64,000 nt of DNA, from positions 44,301 to 108,300 of the forward strand of contig JADCEN010000036.1 in NCBI GenBank assembly GCA_020250175.1. The letters are read 5' to 3'. This document shows, in pieces, positions 7,226-15,192 of this stretch (its first letter is position 1; every line of letters begins with the position of its first letter). Made by a program: the position numbers and the translations under genes. The notes beneath the pieces are model-generated. The model did not search any database, had not been told where the DNA came from, and was given only the letters and a program-made list of their open reading frames with translations. The DNA comes from Rhodobacter sp. GTDB taxonomy: Bacteria > Pseudomonadota > Alphaproteobacteria > Rhodobacterales > Rhodobacteraceae.

Positions 7226-8971
7226 ATGACTGTTGATCACCCTGCCGCCGGCCCGGATGAGGACCCGCCGACGTCACGGCTTTGCGTGCTGGCCAGCCTG
7301 CGCGGCTACCGGCCCCAATGGCTGCGGGCGGATGTTTCGGCAGGTCTTGCCATTGCCGCAGTCGGCATTCCCAGTGCCATTGCCTATCCCGCCATCGCCG
7401 GTCTGCCGCCGGAAACGGGCATCTATGCCAGTATCGCCTCGGTGGTGGGATATGCCTTGCTTGGCCCCTCGCGCCGCCTGATCGTCGGGCCGGACGCGGC
7501 AACCATGGCCGTGCTTGCCGGGGTGATCACCGCTGTTCTGGCGGACAGTCCCGATGCCGGCCCGGCGGACCGCGCGGTGGCTGCGGCCCTGATTGCCCTT
7601 GGCGTCGGCGTGATCTGTCTGATCGCAAGCGTATTGCGACTGGGCACTCTTGCCAGCCTTCTGTCGCGACCGATCCTTGCGGGGTTTCTTGTGGGCGTTG
7701 CGGTGTCGATCATCATCGGGCAGATCGGACATGTAACGGGCATCTCCATCGCAGCCGACGGGATGGTTCCGCCGCTGCTGGACCTGGCGGGCAAGTCCGG
7801 CACGGTTCACCTGCCCTCGCTTGGCCTTGCGGCAGGAATGTTCGCAATCCTGCAACTGTCGCGCCTGTGGAACCCGATCCTTCCCGGACCGGTCATCGTG
7901 GTGCTTCTGTCGCTGGCCCTGTCTGCCGTGCTTGGATTTGAAGAAATGGGAATCCGCATCGTCGGCGATCTGCCTGCGGGCCTGCCCGCGGTGGCGTTGC
8001 CGTGGCTGCCGGACCTTGACTGGGGTCAAGTGATCCTGGGCTCCGCCGCTGTCTTTGCCGTCAGCTTCGGGGCCGGGATCATCACCGCACGCAGCTTTGG
8101 CGCCGGTGTGGGAGAGCCGGTGAACGCCAATGCCGAACTGACAGGGTTCGGCGCCGCCAATATTGCATCGGGTCTGGTCGGCGGTTTTCCGGTAACCTCG
8201 TCGGATTCGCGCACCGCCGTAAACTTTTCTGTCGGGGGACGGTCACAGGTGGCCGGTCTGACGGCGGCGGCGGTACTGGGCGCGGCGATCCTGTATTTTG
8301 GCGACCTGATGCGCATTCTGCCCATGCCGGCCCTGGGGGCGATCCTGATCTCGGCCGCGCTGAGCGTGATCGATCTGAACGGTTTGCGGCAGATCTGGAA
8401 GATCAGCCGGATCGAGTTCGGTTTTGCGATGATTGCCTTGTTCGGCACGATCGGCTTTGGCGTTCTGCAGGGGGTCGTCGTCGCAATCATTGCGACCTTT
8501 GCCCATGTTGTCCTGAACGCCATGCAACCGCGCGTGGTGCTGCTTGGGCGGATGCCGCACCGGGACGGGTTTTACAAACTGCACCGCTCACCCAAGGCAA
8601 GGCCGGTGGACGGCGTTGCCATCTGCTTCATTCAAGCCAGCGTGCTGTTCTTCAACGCCGATCATGTCAAGGCGCGCCTGGACGACATCATCGACAGCAG
8701 CCCTGCAGAGCTGCGCTGGCTTGTGATCGATGCCTCCGCCATAACGCAGATCGATACCACCGCCGCAGACATGCTGCTTGGCATCCGCACCCGGTTGCAG
8801 CGGCGCGGCATTGTCCTGGCTTTTGCCGAGGTTCAGTCCAGCGTGGCGGCCCTGCTCAAACGGGCCGGCCTTTCGGCAGAGGATGGGGAAACGCTGTTCT
8901 TCGACGATCTTGATGACGCCTTTCACAGCTTCAAGGCCGCCGTTGGCGACCCGCGCCGCGAACCCGTGTGA
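7226..8971 (+). CDS. SulP-family anion transporter with STAS domain
   Basis: A 581-residue inner-membrane transporter of the SulP/SLC26 family. The N-terminal signature region includes RADVSAGLAIAAVGIPSAIA and AGLPPETGIYASI, followed by about 10-12 hydrophobic segments. The last ~130 residues form a cytoplasmic STAS domain with LVIDASAITQIDTTAADMLL. The start at 7226 has GAGGG five bases upstream. Family members move sulfate, bicarbonate, C4-dicarboxylates or other anions; the substrate is not readable, and carbonic anhydrase or sulfate-assimilation genes are absent nearby. It stands alone between decayed regions. Confidence 0.85.
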   Translation: MTVDHPAAGPDEDPPTSRLCVLASLRGYRPQWLRADVSAGLAIAAVGIPSAIAYPAIAGLPPETGIYASIASVVGYALLGPSRRLIVGPDAATMAVLAGVITAVLADSPDAGPADRAVAAALIALGVGVICLIASVLRLGTLASLLSRPILAGFLVGVAVSIIIGQIGHVTGISIAADGMVPPLLDLAGKSGTVHLPSLGLAAGMFAILQLSRLWNPILPGPVIVVLLSLALSAVLGFEEMGIRIVGDLPAGLPAVALPWLPDLDWGQVILGSAAVFAVSFGAGIITARSFGAGVGEPVNANAELTGFGAANIASGLVGGFPVTSSDSRTAVNFSVGGRSQVAGLTAAAVLGAAILYFGDLMRILPMPALGAILISAALSVIDLNGLRQIWKISRIEFGFAMIALFGTIGFGVLQGVVVAIIATFAHVVLNAMQPRVVLLGRMPHRDGFYKLHRSPKARPVDGVAICFIQASVLFFNADHVKARLDDIIDSSPAELRWLVIDASAITQIDTTAADMLLGIRTRLQRRGIVLAFAEVQSSVAALLKRAGLSAEDGETLFFDDLDDAFHSFKAAVGDPRREPV

Positions 8972-9117
8972 CAGAACCCGGCAGTCACCGGGCCCGGCCT
9001 GTCGGGCCTGACCGAGACCGGGTACCCGGCCTGTCAGGCGAAAGACGAACACCGCTGACGGCACGGGTGCCCCCGCTGATCCGGCAATCTGCACAGCCTG
9101 GGGGACCGGCCCCGGCG

Positions 9118-9390
9118 TTGCAGCCTGCACAGCGCCTTCGCTTCGATCCGGGGTTTCCCTTTGCCCGCATCGCGGCGGACGACAGAGACCAGACGATGCT
9201 CGCGACAGGTCCGGCGGGACCGGAACCCCGAAAGGCCCCCCTGCAGCGGCCCCGGCTGGCCGGTACCTTTGAAGCGATGCCTCTGGCACTCCTTGACGGA
9301 AGTGTTCCCCTTCCCAAGCATCGCGCGATCCGTGCCCTGCCCGTGCAGACCGTGGCCCCGGCCGCATCGGAAGAGGGGAGTGGCGGGCAC
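9118..9390 (-). pseudogene. Decayed YoeB/Txe-type toxin gene
   Basis: The minus-strand frame reads QGTDRAMLGKGNTSVKECQ, then FKGTGQPGPLQGGLSGFRSR, then CREHRLVSVV, and ends near ALCRLQ. This follows the YoeB pattern (TDRKxLKRxNxLIKEC, PFxGTGKPEPLKGDLSGFWSRR, xEHRLVY, CRYHY). Key positions are lost: the Trp of SGFWSRR is Arg, the Tyr of HRLVY is Ser, and the terminal catalytic His-Tyr is absent. No matching YefM antitoxin was recognised beside it. Classified as a pseudogene. Confidence 0.6.
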
Positions 9391-9483
9391 CTTTCCTTAA
9401 CCGCGCGCCAGGGCCGGACCCCCCGGTCAAGGAGAGGCAGCCATTCCAGCGGTCAGAACCGTATGGTGCTGCCTTTGCGTGCG

Positions 9484-9642
9484 GGTGACAGTCGGGTGCC
9501 TGGCGCAACACGGGGCAGTCCCCGGCAGTTTGAACATCCGGTGAAGCGGGGACATGGCACGGTGGCGGGAAAAGACAGCGACGACGTGGCGCCGGGGACG
9601 TTCAACTCTATCTTGAAGCAAGCGAAACTGAAGGGGCACTAG
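9484..9642 (+). pseudogene. HicA toxin remnant lacking the catalytic histidine
   Basis: The frame directly before hicB reads GATRGSPRQFEHPVK, then HGTVAGKDSDDVAPGTFNSI and LKQAKLKGH, matching the C-terminal two thirds of HicA mRNA interferases (RGSHRQFKHP, TVAGK, GTxxSILKQAGL). The invariant histidine of GSH is proline here (codon CCC), and no acceptable HicA N-terminus or start codon precedes it. The TAG stop ends at 9642, one base before hicB. The toxin is therefore predicted to be dead although hicB is kept. Confidence 0.65.
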
Positions 9643-9643
9643 G

Positions 9644-9859
9644 ATGCGCTACGCTGTGGTGATCGAAAAAGCGGGGTCGGGCTATTCCGGCTATGTCCCG
9701 GACCTGCCGGGCTGCGTTGCGGCTGGGGCGACGGTGGCCAAGGTGCGGGCGTCACTGAATGTAGCGATCCCGTTTCACATCGATGGGCTGAAGGCGGGCG
9801 GGGAGGCAGTGCCCACGCCAGAGAGCGCCGTGGAGTGGGTGGAGGTGCAGGGGGCGTGA
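9644..9859 (+). CDS. hicB: HicB-family antitoxin
   Basis: A 71-residue protein with the short HicB fold (partial RNase H-like): MRYAVVIEKAGSGYSGYVPD then LPGCVAAGATV and the FHIDGLKAGGEAVPTPES tail. There is no extra DNA-binding domain. It starts one base after the stop of the decayed hicA, the usual toxin-antitoxin gene order. HicB proteins neutralise HicA by covering its active site; here the partner in cis lacks its catalytic His. A hairpin (9863-9891) closes the gene. Confidence 0.8.
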   Translation: MRYAVVIEKAGSGYSGYVPDLPGCVAAGATVAKVRASLNVAIPFHIDGLKAGGEAVPTPESAVEWVEVQGA

Positions 9860-9862
9860 TCT

Positions 9863-9891
9863 CACGCGCCGCTTCGCGGCGGCGGCGCGTG
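9863..9891. terminator. Hairpin after hicB, likely terminator
   Basis: CACGCGCCGC (9863-9872) and GCGGCGCGTG (9882-9891) form a perfect 10-bp stem around a 9-base loop. It lies between the convergent ends of hicB (+) and the membrane protein gene (-). No T-run follows on either strand, so intrinsic termination is only a suggestion. Confidence 0.45.
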
Positions 9892-9903
9892 CAAGCACGC
9901 ACT

Positions 9904-10491
9904 CTACGGTTCGCTAACGTCTAAGCTAGATTTCAATCTCGATTTGATACTCTTGATTGCCCCCAATAATTCCTGCTTATCCTCACCATAAAGTGGAACG
10001 TGCGACTGGTGCACCAATTCATTTCTCAGACTCTGAAGTCGAAGCAACAAAGCGGCTAATTCGTTATTGATTCTCCCAACCTTTCTAAGAGCTTCAATAC
10101 TATGACGAATTGAAGGATTTCTGCTGCTGCCAGGCTTTAATTCTTGAGCGCTCAACCAATCAGTTAGCATCTTCTCAATTTCAATCCAGTTATTCAAGAC
10201 ATAGTCGCGGGCATTTCCATACTCATTTGAAGCCGCGCGAGGATAAAAGACGGTTATTCCAATTGAAACTGCCTCCGCAACGAACTCCTTTGCATCACGC
10301 TTGAATTCAAATTCGGCGTCGCCAAACTTAACTCTAGAAGTTCTGTTTAGGATCGTCCGAACCGGACTACTAAAATAGAACGCAAGGAAAGCAATCAATA
10401 TGGGCCATGCCAAATGGCCTGCAAGGCTATCGATGAAGTTGAGCCAAAAGTTCATGCGTGAGATCGAAAGCCAATCCAAGAAAGCATCCAT
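9904..10491 (-). CDS. AT-rich membrane-anchored protein with HEPN-like RNxxxH motif
   Basis: A 195-residue protein of unknown family. One transmembrane helix is visible at about residues 27-43 (LAWPILIAFLAFYF); the rest is predicted cytoplasmic and mainly helical. Near the C-terminus, LRSLQ-like helices lead into LRNELVHQ: Arg156-Asn157 and His161 give the R-X4-H arrangement that marks many HEPN ribonuclease domains. Base composition is far below the flanking genes, which indicates horizontal acquisition. It sits alone between the degenerate hicAB locus and rpoD. HEPN proteins often act in toxin-antitoxin or phage defence, but the single short motif does not prove that; it could equally be a structural helical protein. 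Confidence 0.7.
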   Translation of the reverse strand: MDAFLDWLSISRMNFWLNFIDSLAGHLAWPILIAFLAFYFSSPVRTILNRTSRVKFGDAEFEFKRDAKEFVAEAVSIGITVFYPRAASNEYGNARDYVLNNWIEIEKMLTDWLSAQELKPGSSRNPSIRHSIEALRKVGRINNELAALLLRLQSLRNELVHQSHVPLYGEDKQELLGAIKSIKSRLKSSLDVSEP

Positions 10492-10516
10492 AGGAAGTCA
10501 CCTAGTTCTTCGGAAT

Positions 10517-12505
10517 CTACTGATCTAGGAAACTCCGCAGCTTCCTTGACCGGCTCGGATGCTTCAGCTTCCGCAGCGCCTTGGCCTCAATCTGCCGGAT
10601 CCGTTCCCGCGTTACCGAAAACTGCTGTCCCACCTCTTCCAGCGTGTGATCGGTGTTCATCCCGATGCCAAAGCGCATGCGCAGCACGCGTTCCTCGCGC
10701 GGGGTCAGCGAGGCCAGCACCCGCGTCGTGGTCTCCTTCAGGTTTTCCTGAATCGCCGAATCAAGCGGCAGGATCGCGTTCTTGTCTTCGATGAAATCGC
10801 CAAGCTGGCTGTCCTCTTCATCGCCGATGGGCGTTTCCAGGCTGATCGGTTCCTTGGCGATCTTCATCACCTTGCGGACCTTTTCCAGCGGCATCTGCAG
10901 CTTTTCCGCCAGTTCTTCCGGCGTGGGTTCGCGCCCGATCTCGTGCAGCATCTGCCGGCCCGTGCGCACCAGCTTGTTGATCGTCTCGATCATATGCACC
11001 GGAATGCGGATGGTGCGCGCCTGATCGGCGATGGACCGGGTGATCGCCTGGCGGATCCACCAGGTCGCATAGGTCGAAAACTTGTAGCCGCGCCGGTATT
11101 CGAACTTGTCGACGGCCTTCATCAGGCCGATATTGCCTTCCTGAATAAGATCAAGAAATTGCAACCCGCGGTTCGTGTACTTCTTCGCGATTGAAATCAC
11201 CAGTCGCAGGTTTGCCTCGACCATTTCCTTCTTGGCCTGGCGTGCCTCTTTCTCGCCTTTCTGGACCTGGTTCACGATCCGGCGGAATTCGCTGATGTCG
11301 ACGCCCACATATTGGCCGACCTGCGCCATTTCGCTGCGCAGCTCTTCCACGCGGTCGCGGCTTTTCTCCATCAGCGTCTGCCAGCCCCGGCCCGCCTTGG
11401 CCGCCATCCGGTCAGCCCAGGTCGGGTCCAGCTCGCAGCCCTGATATTCGTCGATGAACTCGCGGCGGTTGATCCGCGCGGCATCGGCCAGCTTCACCAT
11501 GCCCGAGTTGATCGACATGATCTTGCGGTTGATCCCGTAGAGCTGGTCGATCAGCGCCTCGATCCGATTGTTGTGCAGGTGCAACTCGTTCACCAGCAGC
11601 ACGATCTCGCTGCGCAGCTTCTGATAGGCGGCCTCGTCATCGGTGGAAAACCGTCCCGCATCGTTCAGCGTGGCCGTCATCCGCAGATCCTGCATCTCGG
11701 CCAGCCTGATGTAATCGCGCGCGATCACGTCCAGTGTTTCCAGAACGCGCGGCTTCAGCGCGGCTTCCATCGCCGCCAGTGACATGGCCGAGGCTTCGTC
11801 ATCATCGTCGTCGTCTTCGGCGGTGACAATCGGATTGCCATCGGCGTCCAGATCCGGCTCGTCCGAGGCGGTCTGGCGCGGGGCTGCCGACATGTCCATA
11901 CCGTCAAGACCCGGCTCGTCAAGCTCGCCCTCGCCGTCCAGCGACCGGCCGAAGGTGGCCTCAAGGTCGATCACATCGCGCAGCAGAATGTCTTCGGACA
12001 GAAGTTCGTCACGCCAGATCGTGATGGCCTGAAAGGTCAGCGGGCTTTCGCACAGGCCCGCGATCATCGTGTTGCGTCCGGCCTCGATCCGCTTGGCGAT
12101 GGCAATCTCGCCCTCGCGGCTCAGCAGTTCGACCGATCCCATCTCGCGCAGGTACATGCGCACCGGATCATCGGTGCGGTCCAGCGTTTCCGACGGGGTG
12201 CCCGACACCATCACCTCGCGCGAGGCGGAGATGGTTTGCGCAAGCTCGCCCGCAGGCTCGCCCTCTTCGGCCTCGTCATCCTCGATGATGTTGATGCCCA
12301 TTTCGGACAGCATCGACATCACATCCTCGATCTGTTCCGAAGACACCTGTTCGGGCGGCAAGACCGTGTTGAGCTGATCATAGGTGATATAGCCGCGCTC
12401 GCGCGCATCGGCGATCATCTTCTTGACGGCGGCCTGGCTCATGTCGAGCGAGACTTCGGCGTCCTGTTCTTCGGGTTTGCCGTCGTCGGTGTCCTTGAGT
12501 GCCAT
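10517..12505 (-). CDS. rpoD: RNA polymerase sigma-70 factor, primary sigma
   Basis: The 662-residue housekeeping sigma factor. Region 1.1 is at the N-terminus ([20 protein letters not shown]). Region 1.2 includes [21 protein letters not shown] long acidic non-conserved insert contains [10 protein letters not shown]. Region 2 reads [20 protein letters not shown] and [20 protein letters not shown], region 3 [13 protein letters not shown], and region 4 [20 protein letters not shown]. Length fits alphaproteobacterial RpoD. It lies 81 bases downstream of dnaG on the same strand, the common dnaG-rpoD arrangement, and may share transcripts with it. Confidence 0.98.
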   Translation of the reverse strand: MALKDTDDGKPEEQDAEVSLDMSQAAVKKMIADARERGYITYDQLNTVLPPEQVSSEQIEDVMSMLSEMGINIIEDDEAEEGEPAGELAQTISASREVMVSGTPSETLDRTDDPVRMYLREMGSVELLSREGEIAIAKRIEAGRNTMIAGLCESPLTFQAITIWRDELLSEDILLRDVIDLEATFGRSLDGEGELDEPGLDGMDMSAAPRQTASDEPDLDADGNPIVTAEDDDDDDEASAMSLAAMEAALKPRVLETLDVIARDYIRLAEMQDLRMTATLNDAGRFSTDDEAAYQKLRSEIVLLVNELHLHNNRIEALIDQLYGINRKIMSINSGMVKLADAARINRREFIDEYQGCELDPTWADRMAAKAGRGWQTLMEKSRDRVEELRSEMAQVGQYVGVDISEFRRIVNQVQKGEKEARQAKKEMVEANLRLVISIAKKYTNRGLQFLDLIQEGNIGLMKAVDKFEYRRGYKFSTYATWWIRQAITRSIADQARTIRIPVHMIETINKLVRTGRQMLHEIGREPTPEELAEKLQMPLEKVRKVMKIAKEPISLETPIGDEEDSQLGDFIEDKNAILPLDSAIQENLKETTTRVLASLTPREERVLRMRFGIGMNTDHTLEEVGQQFSVTRERIRQIEAKALRKLKHPSRSRKLRSFLDQ

Positions 12506-12586
12506 GCGTGCTCCTGGAAGATATTCGGCGAATCAGGCTGCCTGTGAAGCGGATCAATAGCGCGAATCACGGCAGGGGAAAGCGGG

Positions 12587-14521
12587 TCAGCCCTTTTTCT
12601 TGATCCATATCCTGGCGTCGATCATGTCTTGCAGACCGCGCGACAGGGCAGACCGGTCCTCGCCCATGTCGGATGCGTCTTCAAGGCTGCTGCGCTGCGG
12701 CCCGTGCAGCGCCTCTGCCGCCTTGGACAGGCGCCATGTCAGGCCTTCATCGGCAAGGCCGGTCATGTCTTGCATGGCATCTTCTATCTCCTGCCGGGCG
12801 CCGCGACGGGCCTCCAGCTTGGCCAGGCCTTCCGCCACGCACATCAGCGCCAGTTCCGGATCCTTGCGGTTCCGGACAGGCGGCGCTGACTGCACATGGC
12901 TGCGCGCGAACAGGCTTTCAAGGATCGGCCCGGCCTCCCGGGTGATTTCTTCGGCCGAGTCTTCAGGATCGGCATGGGCATGGCGCAACAGGCTGTGGCG
13001 CAGCAGATCATGGTCGTGCGACAGAAGGTGCAGGTTTTCCAGGTCTGCCTCGAACCGCGCAATCAGCACGGGATGGGTCACCAGGGTGGCCAGAAGGACA
13101 GCCTCCAGCACCAGTTCGTCCGCTGCCGTGCCGGGTCCGGCCAGGACCGATCCGCGCGTTGCGGCAACGGGGGGCAAGGGGTCCGGTTTGCGTCTTGCAC
13201 CGGGGGGCAGGGGAACAAAGGTCTGCCCCAAGGGGCGCCTGCCGGACAGGGCCCATTGCAGACGCCGGATTTCGTCATCGTAATGCCTGCGGATCGTCGG
13301 GTCGCTGATCCGCCCCAGGATCTGGCGCAAAGTGTTTTCCAGCGCAGCCTTGCGTTCAGGACTGTCAAAGGTTTTGCCTTCGGTCTCGCGTGTCCACAGC
13401 AGGCTGACCATCGGCTGCGCCGAGTCGATGACCTTCTGCATGGCCTGCGCACCTTCGGCACGGATCAGATCGTCGGGGTCCATGCCGCCCGGCAGAACCG
13501 CAAAGCGCAGGCCCTGCCCGGCCTCCAGCAGCGGCAACGCCAGATCGATCAGGCGGAAGGCCGCCGCGATCCCGGCCTTGTCGCCATCCAGCGCAATGAC
13601 CGGTTCGGAATGGATGCGCCAGATCAGGCGCAACTGCTCTTCGGTGATCGCCGTGCCCAGGGGCGCGACCGTGGCGCGAAACCCCGCCTCGCTCAGCGCG
13701 ATGGCATCCATATAGCCTTCGGCCACGATCAGCGGCAGGCCCTTGCCCGCCGCGTCGCGCGCGGGGCCGTGGTTGTACAGGTTGCGGCCCTTGTCGAACA
13801 GCTCGGTCTCGGGGCCGTTCAGATACTTGGCGCGCGCATTGGGGTCCAGCGCCCGCCCGCCCAGGCTGATCGCGCGGCCCCGCGCATCGCGGATCGGAAA
13901 GATGATCCGCCCCCGGAACCGGTCATAGGGCGCGCCACCCTCATCTGGCCGGGCACAAAGCCCGGCATCGACGATCAGATCGGCTGCAATGCCCTTCTGC
14001 GTCAGGGCCTGGAACAGCCCCTGACGCGCATCCGGCGCAAATCCGATCTCGAATCGGTCCTGCGCCTCGGGCGCAAGACGGCGGCGCACCAGATAGTCGC
14101 GCGCCTCTGCCGCAGCGGCGGTGCGCAGCGACAGGCGGAAATGCCGGATCGCCTCGTCGATCACGGCGACAAGCTGCGTGCGCCGGTCGGCTTTCTGCGC
14201 CGCCTGCGGATCGCGGGCGGGCATCGGCATGCCCGCCTCGCGCGCCAGCCATTCCACCGCCTCGAGGAAGCTCAGGTTTTCGGTCTCTTTCAGAAAGCTG
14301 ACAGCATCGCCCTTGGCCTGGCAGCCAAAGCAGTAATAGAACCCCTTTCGGTCATCGACATGAAAAGAGGCGCTGCGTTCCTGATGGAAGGGGCAAGGCG
14401 CCCACATGTCGCCCTTGCCCTGATTGGACCGGCGCAAATCCCAGGTGACCTTGCGCCCCACCACCTGGGAGAGCGACACGCGCGATCTCAACTCGTCAAG
14501 GAATCCGGGGGGAAGGTTCAT
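12587..14521 (-). CDS. dnaG: DNA primase
   Basis: A 644-residue primase that makes RNA primers at the replication fork. The N-terminal CHC2 zinc ribbon has Cys43, His46, Cys64 and Cys67 (APCPFH and FYYCFGC). The RNA polymerase/Toprim core includes LIVAEGYMDAIALSEAGF with the catalytic Glu and ALDGDKAGIAAA with the metal-binding Asp pair. The C-terminal ~180 residues form the helicase-interacting part (LEAVLLATLVTHPVLIARF). Length is normal. It is followed by rpoD on the same strand. The upstream interval 14522-14643 holds a repeated Rhodobacterales-type hairpin element. Confidence 0.97.
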   Translation of the reverse strand: MNLPPGFLDELRSRVSLSQVVGRKVTWDLRRSNQGKGDMWAPCPFHQERSASFHVDDRKGFYYCFGCQAKGDAVSFLKETENLSFLEAVEWLAREAGMPMPARDPQAAQKADRRTQLVAVIDEAIRHFRLSLRTAAAAEARDYLVRRRLAPEAQDRFEIGFAPDARQGLFQALTQKGIAADLIVDAGLCARPDEGGAPYDRFRGRIIFPIRDARGRAISLGGRALDPNARAKYLNGPETELFDKGRNLYNHGPARDAAGKGLPLIVAEGYMDAIALSEAGFRATVAPLGTAITEEQLRLIWRIHSEPVIALDGDKAGIAAAFRLIDLALPLLEAGQGLRFAVLPGGMDPDDLIRAEGAQAMQKVIDSAQPMVSLLWTRETEGKTFDSPERKAALENTLRQILGRISDPTIRRHYDDEIRRLQWALSGRRPLGQTFVPLPPGARRKPDPLPPVAATRGSVLAGPGTAADELVLEAVLLATLVTHPVLIARFEADLENLHLLSHDHDLLRHSLLRHAHADPEDSAEEITREAGPILESLFARSHVQSAPPVRNRKDPELALMCVAEGLAKLEARRGARQEIEDAMQDMTGLADEGLTWRLSKAAEALHGPQRSSLEDASDMGEDRSALSRGLQDMIDARIWIKKKG

Positions 14522-14562
14522 GCCCCCTTATAGCGGACCTGCCCGCCCGGACGGAAGGGCGC

Positions 14563-14610
14563 GCGGGGGCCAGCCCCCGCACCCCCGGGGTATTTTTGCC
14601 AAGAAGAAGC
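14563..14610. repeat. Rhodobacterales-type intergenic hairpin element
   Basis: GCGGGGGC-CA-GCCCCCGC (14563-14580) is a perfect 8-bp stem with a 2-base loop, followed by ACCCCCGGGGTATTTTTGCC and AAGAAGAAGC. GC hairpins joined to a (C)GGGGTATTTTTG...AGAAGAAG tail are, from general knowledge of such genomes, frequent between genes in Rhodobacteraceae. Here it lies between the soxG 3' end and dnaG, so it may act in 3' end formation. Function is not established. Confidence 0.6.
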
Positions 14611-14643
14611 ACAGGGGGCGGGACGGGGCGGCCCCGGCCCGCG

Positions 14644-15192
14644 TCAGCCTGGCGCGGCGCGGGCAGCCAGGGCGCGCATCGCCGCCTCGGCCTCGTGCCA
14701 GGCGGTGCGCGCCATTGATCGGAAGACCAGCATCTCGAAGCTGTGCGGGCCGGGGCGCATCAGGATGCTGGACATGTGGTTCAGGGGCGCGCGGGCCACC
14801 TGGCCCACGGGAAAGGCCGCCGGGCGCAGGTCCAGCGGATAAAGGCGCGCCAGAACATCCCCTGCCCCCGGCCCGTCCAGCCACAGCGCCGCCCAGCCAT
14901 CGGACTGGTCCGTCAGCGCGGCAAGCCCCGCCAGCCCCTGGGGCGGGGTGCCGACCAGAAACGCCTGATCCCGCCCGGTCCAGACCAGCCGGACATCGCC
15001 CTTGCTGCTGACCTGGTTCGGCGCGGGGAAGGCCAGCCCCAGCGCCTTCAGCGCCTTGGCCAGCGCCTTGTCCTGCCCCTTGAAGGGCGCGACCGAGGTG
15101 ATTTGCCCGGGATCAGCCTCGGCCAGGGTCACCCCGGCCAGCGTCAGGGCCGCACGCCCCGCCAGCGGCGTCTTTGCGATCAGATCAGGCAC
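14644..15192 (-). CDS. soxG: Sarcosine oxidase gamma subunit
   Basis: A 182-residue subunit of heterotetrameric sarcosine oxidase, with a GcvT-like fold that packs on SoxA. Recognisable stretches are TDQSDGWAALWLDGPGA, LYPLDLRPAAFPVGQVAR and LNHMSSILMRPGPHSFEMLV, in the usual order. It overlaps the 3' end of soxA by eight bases (15185-15192), so the two are translationally coupled. It is last in the soxBDAG order. It has no known catalytic residues of its own and stabilises the complex that oxidatively demethylates sarcosine. Confidence 0.93.
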   Translation of the reverse strand: MPDLIAKTPLAGRAALTLAGVTLAEADPGQITSVAPFKGQDKALAKALKALGLAFPAPNQVSSKGDVRLVWTGRDQAFLVGTPPQGLAGLAALTDQSDGWAALWLDGPGAGDVLARLYPLDLRPAAFPVGQVARAPLNHMSSILMRPGPHSFEMLVFRSMARTAWHEAEAAMRALAARAAPG

